From Sequoia sempervirens (taxonomy: Eukaryota > Streptophyta > Pinopsida > Cupressales > Cupressaceae): a stretch of 64,000 bases of DNA. The stretch spans positions 13,563,918 through 13,627,917 of the forward strand of contig VDFB02000001.1 in assembly GCA_007258455.2 (NCBI GenBank), read 5' to 3'. Each line of letters begins with the position of its first letter. The stretch's first letter is position 1. Made by a program: the position numbers and the translations under genes. Shown piece by piece: positions 1-12,031 of this stretch. The notes under the pieces were generated by a model. It had not been told where the DNA came from and did no database searches. It worked only from the letters and a program-made list of their open reading frames with translations.

Positions 1-599
1 TTTTTTCAAATGATATATTCTTAGAAAGCTATTGCTCTCAATTTCTAGTGTTGCAAGTTATTTTGCAAAATTATGTTATTTGGTAGCATTAATTGTTGAT
101 TGAAGTTAGATCTTGTTTTTTGGCTCCTGAACTCATAACTTTTTGCCACAATCTCTGATTTTCATGATTCTTGCAGCATTGGAAGGTATTGAGGAGATCT
201 ATCCAACCATCCATGCACTTTTTCATGTTTTATCCCAAGTATATTGTAACTTCAGTTCTTTTGTAGAGGTTATCCTAGAGATTATTTTTTTTTAAATCAC
301 AATTGGGAGGGTGTTGTTTTATCATTATACTCCATGTTAGCCTCATTCTATGTATTGATCTCGGATAAATTATCATTCAGAAGTGTATCATTGTTATAAT
401 CATGGGTTATGAAACTCATCTTTCTATAATCATTCTAACGAAGGACAATTATAAATCTTTGCAAAAGGGCATCCTTGCACATTCTTTATGGACTCATTCT
501 TTAGCTAGAAAAACATGGAATAAATAAGTTTGGGGTAACAAGAATGATCAATGTTTCATAAGATTTATTGGTTCTAGTTTCAGTGCAAGTATTTTCAAA

Positions 600-1440
600 G
601 AGACCTATCATTATATTTGAAGAATCTCATGCCTACGTATAGTTTGGACCAAGTTTGGGAGATTTTTGGAATCCACATAATCATCCATTCCTAGATGATC
701 TTGCATCAAATTGCCTCATTCCACTTGACGATGTTGATAATCTACCTTTTGATGACGAGACCTTAGAAGAGTTTGAATATGATGCATAACTTGAGCATCT
801 TGATGATCTAGATACTTCTCCTACAAATCCTACTTCTCCAATTGAGATCACACATTCATCTTTTGTTGATGATTCATTGAGAAATTATGGTGATTCATGA
901 CAAGATGTATATCATTGTCTTCTTGATTGGGATTGATATTTATTAGACATTTCATCATTATTTGTGGAGTCTCATATTTCAAATTTGGAGGACCAATTTG
1001 AGGTTTTAGCTCTTCTATTTGATGGCAATCATGGCACAACTATTGTCACTTCATATTTGTCTATGGAGTTAGTTCAATATTAGTTTCCATTTTTTCCTTG
1101 CTTGTCACCTTCTATTGCGATTAGGCATGTACCTGATTAGATTATGGTATCATCGTCATCTTCCAAGAACTTGGCAACACATGAGCATATTTTAGAGACA
1201 TAACATTTGTATATATGGGTTCATCTTCCTACCAATTCCTATCCAGAATGGGAAGCATTCTTGCATTTGTACTCAGTTTATCTTCTTCCCAAAGGGAGAA
1301 ACATTATTCATAGACATTGGATTCTATTTTGTCTTCAAACACTTAACATATTTGTAGGTGATTACACATTGTGGGGGGGATATCTTTTCTCTCTCTTTCC
1401 CTCTTATGGGGGATCATTGATTGTATATACATGATGGATG
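600..1440 (+). pseudogene. Acidic ORF of unknown function, copy A
   Basis: A decayed reading frame that is recognisable because it recurs in copies B (11016-11760) and C (13870-14600). Shared stretches include an Asp/Glu-rich segment around DDVDNLPFDDETLEEFEYDA, then LLDWDSY..., a FVESHIS/LEDQFE segment, and VHLPTNSYPEW close to the 3' end. Upstream, near 420-470, a DNYKSLQ-like stretch looks like a worn copia gag N-terminus. Several stops and frameshifts interrupt it. I do not recognise the protein family; repeated conservation of amino-acid-like blocks is the only support for calling it coding. Confidence 0.45.
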
Positions 1441-1672
1441 CAGTCCTCGGGGGGTATCATTGATTCCTCCATACATTATCTTATTTTTTTCTTTCTCTCT
1501 TTTGGAGAGGTGTTTTTTTTCCATTATGTCTTATCCTTTTCTCCATGATTTTTGAGAGATTGCATTATAAATGGGTACCTAATATGGCCTTGTAGTCAAG
1601 ACCCATAATAATATTTTTCATGTTTTACATCTTTGCATAATAATATACTTTCTAGTTTTCACTTAAGAGGGG

Positions 1673-2053
1673 TGTTGGTGTGAATAAATGGCATGTACCT
1701 AGCTAATCCTAGCAAGGGGGACTTATTCACATGTTAAGTTTACTTAGGTTCTAGATAATCTTCTAAAATTCCTAGTTGTCTAGATAGTATCTTTTCCTAT
1801 CTTATCGTGTTGACTTCTTTTGTCAAGTTAGTTGTCTCATAACATAGGATTAAGACACATGTCACAATCTTGTCTAATCATATCTCTCACCTCACCTTTA
1901 TAAGTAAGGAATCTCATGTATATTTCATAATCAATCTTGAAATATTTCATTCATTATCATAGCAAGCTATTCTTGTCATTTTCTCTCTTGTGGAAGATAT
2001 TTTGGTCTAGCAGTTGATCCTAGGGTGTTGGGAGTTCACTAATAACTCCTACA
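1673..2053 (+). repeat. LTR A (381 bp)
   Basis: Begins TGTTGGTGTGAATAA and ends AACTCCTACA, so it has canonical TG...CA termini. It is preceded directly by a purine tract (AAGAGGGG, 1665-1672) and followed directly by a primer-binding site. LTR B (12032-12407) and LTR C (14898-15277) match it along their length. Confidence 0.88.
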
Positions 2054-2065
2054 TGGTATCGAAGC
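2054..2065 (+). other. Primer-binding site, initiator-Met tRNA type
   Basis: TGGTATCGAAGC immediately follows LTR A. It differs by two bases from TGGTATCAGAGC, the sequence complementary to the 3' end of plant initiator Met tRNA that is usual in Ty1/copia elements. Confidence 0.8.
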
Positions 2066-2784
2066 TCCAGGGTTGCAAATTCCTTCCAAGATCTGAGGGA
2101 TATTTTCTTGGATTCAATATTTTGTTGGGTGCATTTTTTAGGTTTCAAAATACCTCGCGGTTGAATCTAGGGAATCAAAGAAATCTAGTTTTTCCTTTCA
2201 TTTCGTTAATTTTAATTATGTCTTGTCTTATCTACAAAGTTTTTAGTTGAGGGTTACAGTTGCCAAATCTAGGAAGTTGCTAAAATTTTGGGGCACTTTG
2301 GGCCAAATCTGACCCTACCATTACATTCAGAAGGTCCAAAAACCTAAAGAACAATTGTCAATTTGTTGAAATCCAACAATTTTTCCCATGGAGCATTAGA
2401 GGTTATTTCAATTTTTGCAAGAGAATTTGTACAATATGGTAGTGGAAAAGTCATCTACAGCAGTCGAGAAAATATTCTTCTATACCTATGACATATTTGA
2501 GTCCTTCATTGGTGTGAGTATGTGAATTTTGGTGTCATATTTGTGTAAGGGTATGAAACTATCTTTTCTAGTAGTACGAAGGTCAAAGTTTTTATTATTA
2601 ATAATTTTTTGTTTTAAAAAGGTTTGGTTGGTATTTTTTAAAGCACTTGGATGCATTGGGCATAAGCCCACGATTTGACCAAACGATGGAGGGTTGTAGT
2701 TGCCACTCTTCAGCCATCACCCCTAGCGGTATCTTTTTTAACCCTCCATGTTGTCGTTGATCACATGTGTGACCAGAGATTTAA

Positions 2785-3708
2785 GCAGCTAGAGAGAAGT
2801 ATGCAACTCTTCCTCTCTAGCCCATCGTCGAGGTAAAACCCTTTGCACAGTGGGGAATGGACTTCATAGGTCCAATCAATCCACCTTCCTCTATTGGTCA
2901 CAAGTATATTCTCACCATTACTGATTAATTTACAATATGGACTGAGGCCCTCGCTTGCAAGCAATGTACTTCAGATGTGGTAATTAACTTCCTAGAATCA
3001 AGTATCATTAACCGTTTTGGATGTCCTATGTCTTTAGTTTGTGATAATGGCCCTGCATTTTCATCGTTGAAGTTTTCTAATTGGGCTTTTGATCATGGGA
3101 TTGTCATTAAGTTTTCCTCCAACTATTACCCCCAGGGTAATGGTTTGGTTGAATCTTCCAATAAAAATCTTTTGACTATTATCCACAAACTGTTAGAAAG
3201 AAATCTAAAGGATTGGCATACCCAACTCCGATTTTCTCTTTGGGTAGATCGTACCAGACATAAAACTTCCATAGGAATATCACCTTATCACCTGGTTTAT
3301 GGATTAGAGCCTGTGTTTCCTATTCAGATGAAAATACCTACTTTACAGTTCATTAACGAATATTATGATGAGGGAGATAGACATGAGGCCAGACTTACTG
3401 AATTATTACACCTTGAGGAAAAAAGAGATGAAGCCTTGGACAACCTTGCTAAACATCAGGGGGTCATCAAGAGGCGGTTCGATAAGAGAGCCAAGGTAAA
3501 AGCTTTTAGGATTTCTGACTTGGTTCTCTACTGGGATAAATCCCATGATCGTAATGGAGAGCATGGAAATTTTGATAAACTTTGGCTTGGTCCTTACCAT
3601 ATTTCAAAAATTCTGGGAGATAATGCTTTCCAACTAAAAACTCTCACTGGAGAAGACATCCCGATGCCTGTCAATGGGCAGTATTTGAAGCATTATTTCC
3701 AGTCTTGA
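2785..3708 (+). pseudogene. Ty3/gypsy integrase, C-terminal part
   Basis: Integrase joins retroelement cDNA to host DNA. The DDE triad is visible: Asp at 2860-2862 in GMDFIGP, Asp at 3043-3045 in CDNGPAF and Glu at 3151-3153 in GLVESSNK, giving the typical D-(35)-E spacing. The frame runs to a stop at 3706-3708 and ends with a GPY/F-type domain (KLWLGPYHISKI, then VNGQYLKHYF). A TAA after ITD near 2928 breaks the frame, so the longest uninterrupted part starts at 2977. RT and RNase H, which should precede it, are missing. No chromodomain follows. Confidence 0.85.
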
Positions 3709-6286
3709 GTTGTTTTCATCTCTTTCTTGTGCATAGCTAGATTAGGTTTCCTTTTTGTTTTGCTTTGGTTAGAATAGGTTTCCCTTTCTGCTTTGCTTTT
3801 GTTTTGGTTAGAGTAGGTTTGCTTGCTCCTGCTTTGGGGGTTTTCCTGTTTTCTCCTAGATGTGTTGCATCTGTATGGAAAATATATCTTTCTCTGGGAT
3901 TGTTCTTAGTATTTTATTGGTGGACTCTAGTCTTGTATCTTGAAAGGATGGCTGAAGTCTTTGTTGTTGCCAGCAATCTCAATGTTTGATTTATTGAAGA
4001 TGAATCACTGGTTTTGATTTGAACTCGAAGTATTCTGAAATCTTATATCTCTCATAAATCTTAAGAATCCTGATGTTACTCTAGGAACCCTTGTGAAGTC
4101 TTGTCAAGTAAAAAATCCTATTTCTACTTTAGTGCCACTGTGGTTCTTAGCCCTGAGTGCAAACTTCATTGTTCACCGATTGGAATGCAAAATGACAGTA
4201 AAGAATATCAAAAGAATAAAAGCAAAAAATTTGACAATCAGAAGAAGGAATTCAACTTATCGGGGGTATCTGAATAACTCTATCGGGGCTATAGACGTCC
4301 AGCTGGCAATAGAGCTATGTTCAGGAGAATCACAGAGATAACCTCATTGGGGCTATAGACGCCTGATTGGTAGCGAGGCCCTATCTTAGTTTCTTTTGAA
4401 GCTAGAATCCTTATGTAGCCTACTTTGACTAAACCTGGTTCCTGTAGTAGCCCAAGGAGGGAAATGAACTCATACGCACACACTTGGATTTTCAGTTTAT
4501 GGAAGGTTCATTCTTCCATTTGGTTCTGATTCTTTAAATCTTTGCATTTTGATTTTTTTTTCTAATAGTGAGATTGAGACCAAAGATTCTGGGTTCTTGA
4601 TTCATGTTCATCATCAAATGTTTTGGAGCATTTTCCCAACAAAGTCGCCATTTGTTGTGCAGTTTTTTGCACACACGCCCCGCTGAAAGTAGGGACCCTC
4701 TTTTGCTTTGTTTTTGGTGTCTTGGCCCTTTCATTTTGAGGTTTTTTCTTACTTTGGCATGTTCTTAAATGTTCATTTTGATGGCCCTAATGATTTCCCT
4801 AGGATATTTGTTGAAAACTTATGCTCTGGGTGAATTTTGGGTTTTGACCCTGGTTCAGGACTCTCCATTGTGGACAGATTTTCCCAAATCCTGTTCGAAC
4901 TCTGGTTGTACAAAGTGGTTTAGAGATTTTCGGTCTTCGCGGAATTCTGCTTGGCCCAGATTTTTCTGTATTCCGCCTTGTCATCAGGTTCCTGAAGTTT
5001 TTCTAAATGTCTTATCGGTGGCATTAATGTCTTCGTACGAGCTTCGAATGAGGTATTTAATCAATTTTCGAGGTCTTTTATGCCATTATTCTTATTGCTT
5101 GTTGTCATTTGATCTAAGGAGTGCATTCCCACGAGTGTTTGATTTGATTTGAGGCCTTTGAGTTTGCAAAGTGCAGATTTAAGTGATGATTGCTAGTGCT
5201 TTGCACCTGTTCTTTGTGGACACCATTGAGCTCACATTTACCATTTTTGAGATCGACTCCCAGGTCACAATGGTATTTTTTTGATTGCCCTTCTTTTAAT
5301 TGGTGACTTTGGATAGCACGTTGATGATTATAAGAGCTTGTGGGGTTTGAATTTCTTTGCATTATTTGAGCGTTTTCATGATTAGGGTTGTGCAATATTC
5401 CTTTATCTATCACCTCCCTAGCAAGTTTTATCTATTTGCATTTTGATGTATCTTGCTTGAGAGTTGTCAGTAAACCCCTTAATCATAAATTAGTAGACGA
5501 GGCATTAAGGTTCTGAGCTTTCTTGTGCACTAATGGCGGATGCATTAGGTTTGAGGTCTAGGGCATTTCCATTCCACTTTGTTTTTCTATAAAACGAGCC
5601 TAAGATGCAAAGAATATCTATGGAAGGTCTATGCCTAACTTTCCCTAGGCTTAAACCTACGAAATTCTTGATCAATTTGATGTTATAGGTGAAATCGTGT
5701 TTCGGTATCGTAGTTCAGGTTTTCGCCCTGGTTTGGGATTTTTCCTTCCCTTGGGACAATCCGTCTCTAGCAGATTTTCCCAATTCCTCTTTGATTTCCC
5801 AAAGTCCGCGTGCTTTTGGAGTTTTGATCTTTTCATGGATTTTCGTCAACTTCGGATTTTCCCGGGGTCCTTGGTTCCCTATTTTTTTCGATTTTGCTAA
5901 CTATCTATGCCTTCGTGGAAATCTGCCTCTAGTTGATTTTCCCGAACTTTGGTGAAATATAAGAGAATATGTAATAGCGTGATGTGTCAATGATTTCTAA
6001 TGCATTTTATGATTAATTCATGCTATTTTGTGATTTCATATGTGGTTTATTGATTAAAATGATTAGTTATAACTTTTAAGTAGGTGTTTCTTGGCTAACC
6101 TGTTAGAATCCGTCCATACTGGAATTTCCCAAAATTCCTCTCTGGCTCAATTTCTGCGAATGGCTCTGAAACCCGAAATCTGCTATGGTCATTTTTTATG
6201 AAATTCAATAACACCTTGGTTATATGTTATCCATTTCTAATGGTGTTTTGATGGATTAACGATGATTTCCTGATCTTTATTGTGGT
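3709..6286 (+). other. Spacer between integrase and second ORF
   Basis: No convincing coding region. It holds an imperfect direct repeat around GGGGCTATAGACG (about 4283-4313 and 4348-4378) and several scattered copies of a TTTTCCCAA-TCCT motif (near 4880, 5780 and 6125). At 6285-6302 a pyrimidine-rich stretch ends in TTTGTCAAATGCAG, which resembles a plant 3' splice site just ahead of the second ORF. Confidence 0.5.
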
Positions 6287-9200
6287 TTGTTTGTCAAATG
6301 CAGGCTGAATCTAGTGACAGAGGGATCTTCAATGACTAATGTGGAAAAGATCAAAATGGATATTAGGAGCAAGGTTCCTGAGAGTAAGATCACATCAATT
6401 TGGTCAAAGGTGACAGATACTAATGTTGGATTGTGGGATTACGAGGAATTCAAAGGAAGAATGGCGGCCAAGGATCTCCCTTTGGTGGCTAGGAGGATGT
6501 TAGAGTCAGGATTGGCGCATGTGGTAGGTTTTCCTTCTACAGTCTAGTGTTATGACCTAGTCCTGGAATGTGTAAGGCATTATGATCAAGATACACAAAG
6601 GATAATCAGCCCATAGGGAAGAGTAGTAACAAATCTTAATCCAGTCTCCATCACTCAGAATTTTGATATGCTAGATAGATCTCATGTGGTGGCATTTAAC
6701 ATGGAGGCAGCTAGGGGATTCTATGAGTAGAAAATTGTGAAATCACAATATTTCATCAATTCCTGGCTAGAGAAGCCCAAGTCACACTACTCCAAGTTGC
6801 CCAAGCAGCTATACAAAGCTAAGTTTAAGAAAGAATACTATGATGCCATTGCATTACTCAGTAGGGTGGTTGGATTGAGGAGTGTTGACACATTTCAGAA
6901 TTGGATGTGCCATGTGATTGTGAGGATGGAACAAGAGAAAATTGACTACCATTGGGCAGGAATTATTAGCAGTGTGATCCATCAGCAGTTGTCCAATGTG
7001 TTGTAGACAAAGACCTTCACAATGACTTCATACTTGATTTATGCACTTGCAAGATTCAACCCATACAAAGGATTGGATACAAGGGGAATTTTTGGACAGG
7101 ATGTCATTTATGAGGTCTTTCCCCAATTGCTTCTAGGAAGCTCAAAGTATAGGAGGGTGAATGATGCATTCACCATGCACATCACTAGATTACTTCAAGG
7201 TGTAGAGCATGTAAGGATTTTAGATCAAGCAAAAGAGCTCATCAATAAATATGGGGCATGGTTTATTCAATTCCCAACCTTCTCTTATATTTGGATTGAT
7301 GGTTGTCAAAGGGCTTCATATAGGCTTCCAAGTTATCCCACTGATCACATCTTACTCTTGGAGGTAACTAGACATATTTGTGACTTTGATGCCATTTTTA
7401 AAAGGGACAAGCATAAGACTGGTTTTGGTGGAGATTTCCCCTTAAGGATTGGCACTAGAGAGGCATAGCCCCCCATCATTTCTACCCAGGCTTCAGAAGA
7501 AGAAATGAGTGCCCTTGGTCTATCCTTTCATTACAAGAGATCCAGGTTTGATATCACGGGAGAGGCTTAAAAGAAGGCCAGTAGAGAGTATAGCCACAAG
7601 ATTGATTTGGAGGACTACTGGGCCAATTGTAGTGATGAGTTTGAAGTAAGAAAAAAGAAATTCTCTTGGCTCCCAGTTGAATCAGTTAGATTGTATAATG
7701 TCAAGGTAGTGCCCGATCAGCTTGAGGATGATGGGAACCTGATTTGGGATCATTCTTATGAGGTAGTAAAAGATAGACCAATTGGTGACATCAACTGGTT
7801 GGAAGAGGAAAAAGAAGAACTTAAACAATTGATGGATCCAGTTATCAAGTTTACTAGGATGTGGTTGAGACATAAACTATGGGAGTTGAATAATGTTGGA
7901 GTACAGTGCACCTATGCACTAATGGGGGATTTGGATCCACACTCCACTTATGAGGAGTCAGATGAGCAATACCCTAAGGGAAAGGGTAAGTTGGATTCCC
8001 CATTTAAGATCAAGATCAAAGGTACTCAGAAGGAGGAGGTCCAAGAGATACAAAAGCAAAGAAATCCAAAATCTAAGAAGAGGACAAAGACCAAGAGGTC
8101 TGAGCAGAAGAGAACAGAAGGGAAGAATCCTGAGGTTGATGTTCCTATGCCCAAGAGGAGAAGAGTTATGAAACTGTCAGAGAAGGCTAGCTCCAAGGTA
8201 GGAGAGGAAGAAGTTACTCCACCAGTGGTGAATGTTGAAAGTTCAAAGGAGAAGGCCAAGGTGTACACAAGGAGGTCAAGGACTCCTTCTCCCAAGGATA
8301 GTGTACCTAAATCAGACCTTCCTCTAGTGATCCCTGATGAGATGTAGTAGGATGATGTTCCTTTCACCCATGATGCTCAAAATAAACAAGGTGAGCCAGG
8401 AAATATTGAGGAACATCCGGATCCTAAAGGAGAGGAGTTTCACAAAGGGGATATTTATAGTGCAGAGGCAGAAGTTGAAAAGATAATGCAATCTCCCTTG
8501 GTTGCTTATGCAGAATCCCCTATTGGAACTAAAGAGATCAGGTCACCTCCAAGGGAAGAAGAGGCATAGAGGATCCCATCACCTGAATAGGAAGAGAAGC
8601 ATGTTGAAGAGGAAGAAGGAAAAATGGGTGAGATTCCTGAAAAGTAAGATTTGAGTGAAGAAATGCCTAAGAATGAGTAGGAAGAAAAAAAAGTGAGGTA
8701 CAATTGGAATCCACTATCCCTAAGTGGTTGTACAAATAAATAAGAAGGAAGCAAGTTGTAATAGAAGATACTCAACCGAATTGGGATGAGCTCCTAGCCA
8801 AGATTGGAAAAGATAAAGGTAAGAAGAAGGCTAGGGTGATCTCAAGGATTGAAAGGGATGAAGCTCATAAAAAAGTTGTTCATATTGCCACCCCTGCTTC
8901 AGACAAAAATAGAGATGATGTAGTTGGAAAGGACTACAATGTTTAGATTTTCAATCTAGGGCCTACATTCGTTGAGCAAGATATTGAATATTATGAAGGT
9001 TCAAGTGCAGTAATCTTGGGAAGGCTGAGGAAGGAGATAAAGACCAAGCAAGAGTTAAAAAAGGAAAATGAAAATCTCAGGAAATGCTTGGAAGATTTGA
9101 TGAGGCCCTTGCAATCCATTAACCCTTCCTCTTCTACTACGAATCCTCTACTTCAAGAAACCATCATTGAGCTTGAAAAGATGAGGGCTTCCACTCTTGC

Positions 9201-9776
9201 CACTGCAAATTGGCTGAAAGGGGTGCAAGTAAAAGGTAATGAGGCCATCAAGGACATCTTGTCAACAGGGAAGGATGTTGCAATGGCGATGGATTGGTTG
9301 AAACAAGTATTGGCACAAGACAAGGAAGATACAAATCTCCCACTGCAAAAACCAGAACTATCATGGAGTACACTAGGGAAAAGTTGGTCAGTGATAAGAT
9401 TCTCCCTTCCTCCAGGGCTGCCGAATCTTGGGAATGGTTTGAAGCACTGTAAATTAGGCAGAAGGTGTTGAAGAAGATTTACAAACATAGGAGACAGATT
9501 GATGAGACCCTAACTGATATGTACAATGGCTCCATTTCCTTTTTTGAGATTATGACAGGGAGAAGGAAGATTTCTCCCAAGTATTTGAGTTTGGAGCAGT
9601 TGAGGAGATGGTGGCAGGATGTTTATGCTCTAGACAGTGATGATTCCATATCTGAGCACCAATTAGATGATGCGGCCACTTATGTTGTTGTTATTTATAA
9701 ATATATGACATATAGGGTGGATTGGGACAGATTGGTAAAACAGTTAAGGGAGGAGATTGCATCAATTGAGAGATGA
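6287..9776 (+). pseudogene. Long second ORF of the gypsy element, unknown function
   Basis: About 1,160 codons of decayed reading frame. The first 2.4 kb (to about 8690) stays in one frame despite ten TAG and two TAA codons; a frameshift near 8690-8710 and another near 9380-9440 lead to an end at 9776. The first in-frame ATG is at 6332 (MTNVEKIKMD). Visible parts: a globular half (to about 7870); a Lys/Arg/Glu-rich half with basic clusters such as KRRRVMK that could be nuclear-localisation signals; a probable coiled coil near 9016-9110 (KTKQELKKENENLRK); and a C-terminal block with RRWWQDVYALDSDD. I see no signal peptide or membrane segment, so an envelope function is not supported. A similarly organised ORF lies in the 35.7-51.6 kb element. 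Confidence 0.7.
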
Positions 9777-9854
9777 CTTAGGGTTTTTCCTCTTCCACCT
9801 GTGGCCGACCTGGATAGGGTTCTTTTGAAAGTTCATGAGGGGTTGGATCGGAAT

Positions 9855-9871
9855 AAAGGAAAAGGGGAAGG
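9855..9871 (+). other. Polypurine tract
   Basis: AAAGGAAAAGGGGAAGG lies just downstream of the second ORF and a few bases before the probable 3' LTR start. This is where plus-strand DNA synthesis would be primed. Confidence 0.55.
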
Positions 9872-9878
9872 CAGTTAA

Positions 9879-11009
9879 TGATTGGCTACATCGACATTTG
9901 TGCTTCCCTATTATTTTTCCATGCATTGGTCTGGGTTGCATTGGAGATCCCAGGCCGACCTGGATGAGATTCATGCATTTAATGCATATTTTATTTTATT
10001 TTGAATTTCTCTTGGCTGACTTGTGGTGCCTTATTATTATTGTAAAACATATCTAGGCCGACATGTTTTGGGGGGTTCTATAAATATGGCATTTTGCCTC
10101 ATTTGTAAGGGTTAAGAAATTCTAGACATAGACATAAGAAGAATAGATATTGTCAAGTAGAGGTAGTTGAGGCAAATTAGCAGGTAGTTTTTTCTCAAGC
10201 AAATATTGTAATAGAAGACTATAATTGTTGCTACAATAGATAATTTAATACAAGTTGTGACATTGTGATTTGGTGTGCCATACTTGTGTTTTGTTCATCT
10301 TGCATGGTTCTTGTTATTCTATCTTTAGAATTGCTTCGAAGAAACTTGATATTTAAATGTTTAGAATTAGATTTGATTCAATAATGTTTATGGTTTGATA
10401 TTTGAAGTGTTGCAACAATCTCTAGTCCATACTTTTCACAACCAACTGATTGTTAGTTGCTTTGCAAAGTTATCCTGGACTTCTATATTCATTGTGCTTA
10501 GTTCAGTTGTGAGGGTTTATTCATATGATTGCAATAAGGGTTGTTTGAATGAATACTCATGATTTGAAAACCTTAACACCTTAGAAGATTGCACTGTTTC
10601 TATAAGATTGCATATTTATTTGGGTTAAGTAGAAATTGGTTTTGAGGGATTGGTCCATTTTGAATGTCTGTCATTTGCATTGTTAATCTTAGGTTCAGTG
10701 TTAAGTTTAGAAATCTCTTTGAAGCCCACATCTTTTGTTCTTTCTTTGATTATTGAGTTAAATTTAGGACTAAAGTATCATTCCATTGTTAGATCTAATA
10801 AATTGAGATTCAATATTTTTTTTGTAGTAAGGTCCCATTGTGATTACCAGCATTTTCAAATTATCACCGAGTTGTTATGCATTGTCAAGACCTGACATTA
10901 GAGACCTTGGGGTTATCTCTTGAGGCTTGCTGATAGAGATTTACCTTTCAAGAGAGATAGGATATTCTATCTTGTCTGAGTTGTTGCTATGTAGAAAACA
11001 TCATCAACA
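9879..11009 (+). repeat. 3' LTR of the truncated gypsy element
   Basis: The right end (CATCAACA, 11009) is fixed by the junction with the interrupted array. The left end is less certain; TGATTGGCTACATCG at 9879 is the first TG after the purine tract. The LTR carries a TATA box at 10079-10087. GGCCGACCTGGAT occurs just upstream (about 9802) and again inside (about 9953). No second LTR survives to confirm the length of about 1.13 kb. Confidence 0.6.
10079..10087 (+). promoter_or_regulatory. TATA box in the 3' LTR
   Basis: TATAAATAT in an LTR context, followed by CATTTTGCCTC. It fits the core promoter position of an LTR; no start site can be shown from sequence alone. Confidence 0.45.
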
Positions 11010-12031
11010 GGATCAAGATTTGGGACATTTTTGGAGATCCACATAATCATCCATTCTTAGATTATTTTGCATCAAATTGCCTCATTCCACTTGATGATGT
11101 TGAAAATATACCCTTTGATTATTAGACCTTAGAGGAGTTTGAATATGATGCATAACATGAGTGTATTGATGATCCAAAGACTTCTCCTAAAATTTCTACT
11201 TCTCCAATCAAGATCACACATTCATATTTTGTTGATGATTCATTGATAAATTTTAATGATTCATTACAACATGTATATCATTTCCTTCTTGATTGGGATT
11301 CCTATTTATCAAACATTGCATCATTCTTTGTGGAGTCTCATATTTCAGATTTGGAGGACCAATTTGAGATTTTAGCTCTCGTATTTGATGATATTCATGG
11401 CACAACTATTATTACATCATCTTTGTCTTTGAAGTTAGTTCAATATCACTTTCCATTTCCTAATTTGTCACCTTCTATTATGATTGGGCATGTACCTGAT
11501 TGGATTGTGGCATCATCATCATCTACCAAAAACTTGGAAGCACGTGAGAATATTTTTGAGACACAATATTCATATATAAGGGTTCATCTTCCTACCAATT
11601 CCTATCCAAAATGGGATTCATTATTTCATTTTTACTTGGTCTATTTTCTTCCCAAAGGGAGAAACATTGTTTGTAGGAATTAGATTTTATTTTGTCTTCA
11701 GACGCTTACCATATTTGTAGGAAATTACACATTGTGAGGGGGATATCATGTCTCTCTCTTTCCCTCTTATGGGGGGCTCATTGATTATATATACATGATG
11801 GATTTTGTCCTTGGGGGTGTTATTGATTCATTCATACATTATCTTATTTGTTTCTTTTCTCTCTTTTGGAGAGGAGTTTTGTTCCACTAGATTTTCTCCT
11901 ATTCTTTGCTTTTTAGAGATTACATTGTAAATGGGTACCTAATATGGCCTTGTATCCAAGACCCATAATACTATTTTTTGTGTTTTTCATCTTTGCATAA
12001 TAGTCTACTCCCTAAGTTTCACTTAAGGGGG
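11010..12031 (+). pseudogene. 3' internal part of copy B with acidic ORF
   Basis: Homologous to 640-1672 (copy A) and 13875-14897 (copy C). An open stretch at 11243-11683 (146 codons) is the longest surviving piece of the acidic ORF; it contains LLDWDSYLSNIASFF, HISDLEDQFE and VHLPTNSYPKWD. It ends in the G-rich 3' module (11735-11900) and the purine tract CTTAAGGGGG (12022-12031). Function unknown; possibly a remnant of a gag-fused or captured ORF. Confidence 0.5.

Larger units (their letters stand above)
1..2784 (+). mobile_element. Copy A of tandem pol-less copia-type LTR element
   Basis: Seen: 1-1672 is internal sequence matching 13207-14897; 1673-2053 is an LTR; 2054-2784 is the 5' internal part again and matches 12408 to about 13115. 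The LTR is therefore flanked by internal sequence on both sides, as in a tandem LTR-internal-LTR-internal array rather than a normal single insertion. The copy stops abruptly at 2784, where unrelated gypsy integrase begins, and the same family resumes at 11010. No RT or integrase is visible. Inferred: non-autonomous Ty1/copia-type element, from the initiator-Met-type primer site and TG...CA LTR ends. Confidence 0.8.
2785..11009 (+). mobile_element. 5'-truncated Ty3/gypsy element (Tat/Athila-like)
   Basis: Contains, in order, the C-terminal part of integrase (2785-3708), a 2.6-kb spacer, a long second ORF (6287-9776), a purine tract (9855-9871) and a 3' LTR ending at 11009. The right junction is precise: gypsy ends ...CATCAACA at 11009, and copy-B homology starts at 11010 with GGATCAAGATTTGGG. 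On the left, gypsy starts mid-integrase and about 765 bp of the interrupted array unit is missing. One deletion that removed the 5' LTR, gag and RT plus flanking array sequence explains both losses. Placement in the Tat/Athila branch rests on the extra ORF downstream of pol and the integrase C-terminus (VNGQYLKHYF), not on a tree. Confidence 0.75.

Noticed and set aside
8026..8367. Minus-strand 113-codon open frame
   Set aside because: Antisense of the charged region of the second gypsy ORF; no start context or homology.
6287..9776. Envelope gene of an endogenous retrovirus
   Set aside because: Position fits, but no signal peptide, membrane segment or Cys-rich ectodomain can be seen.
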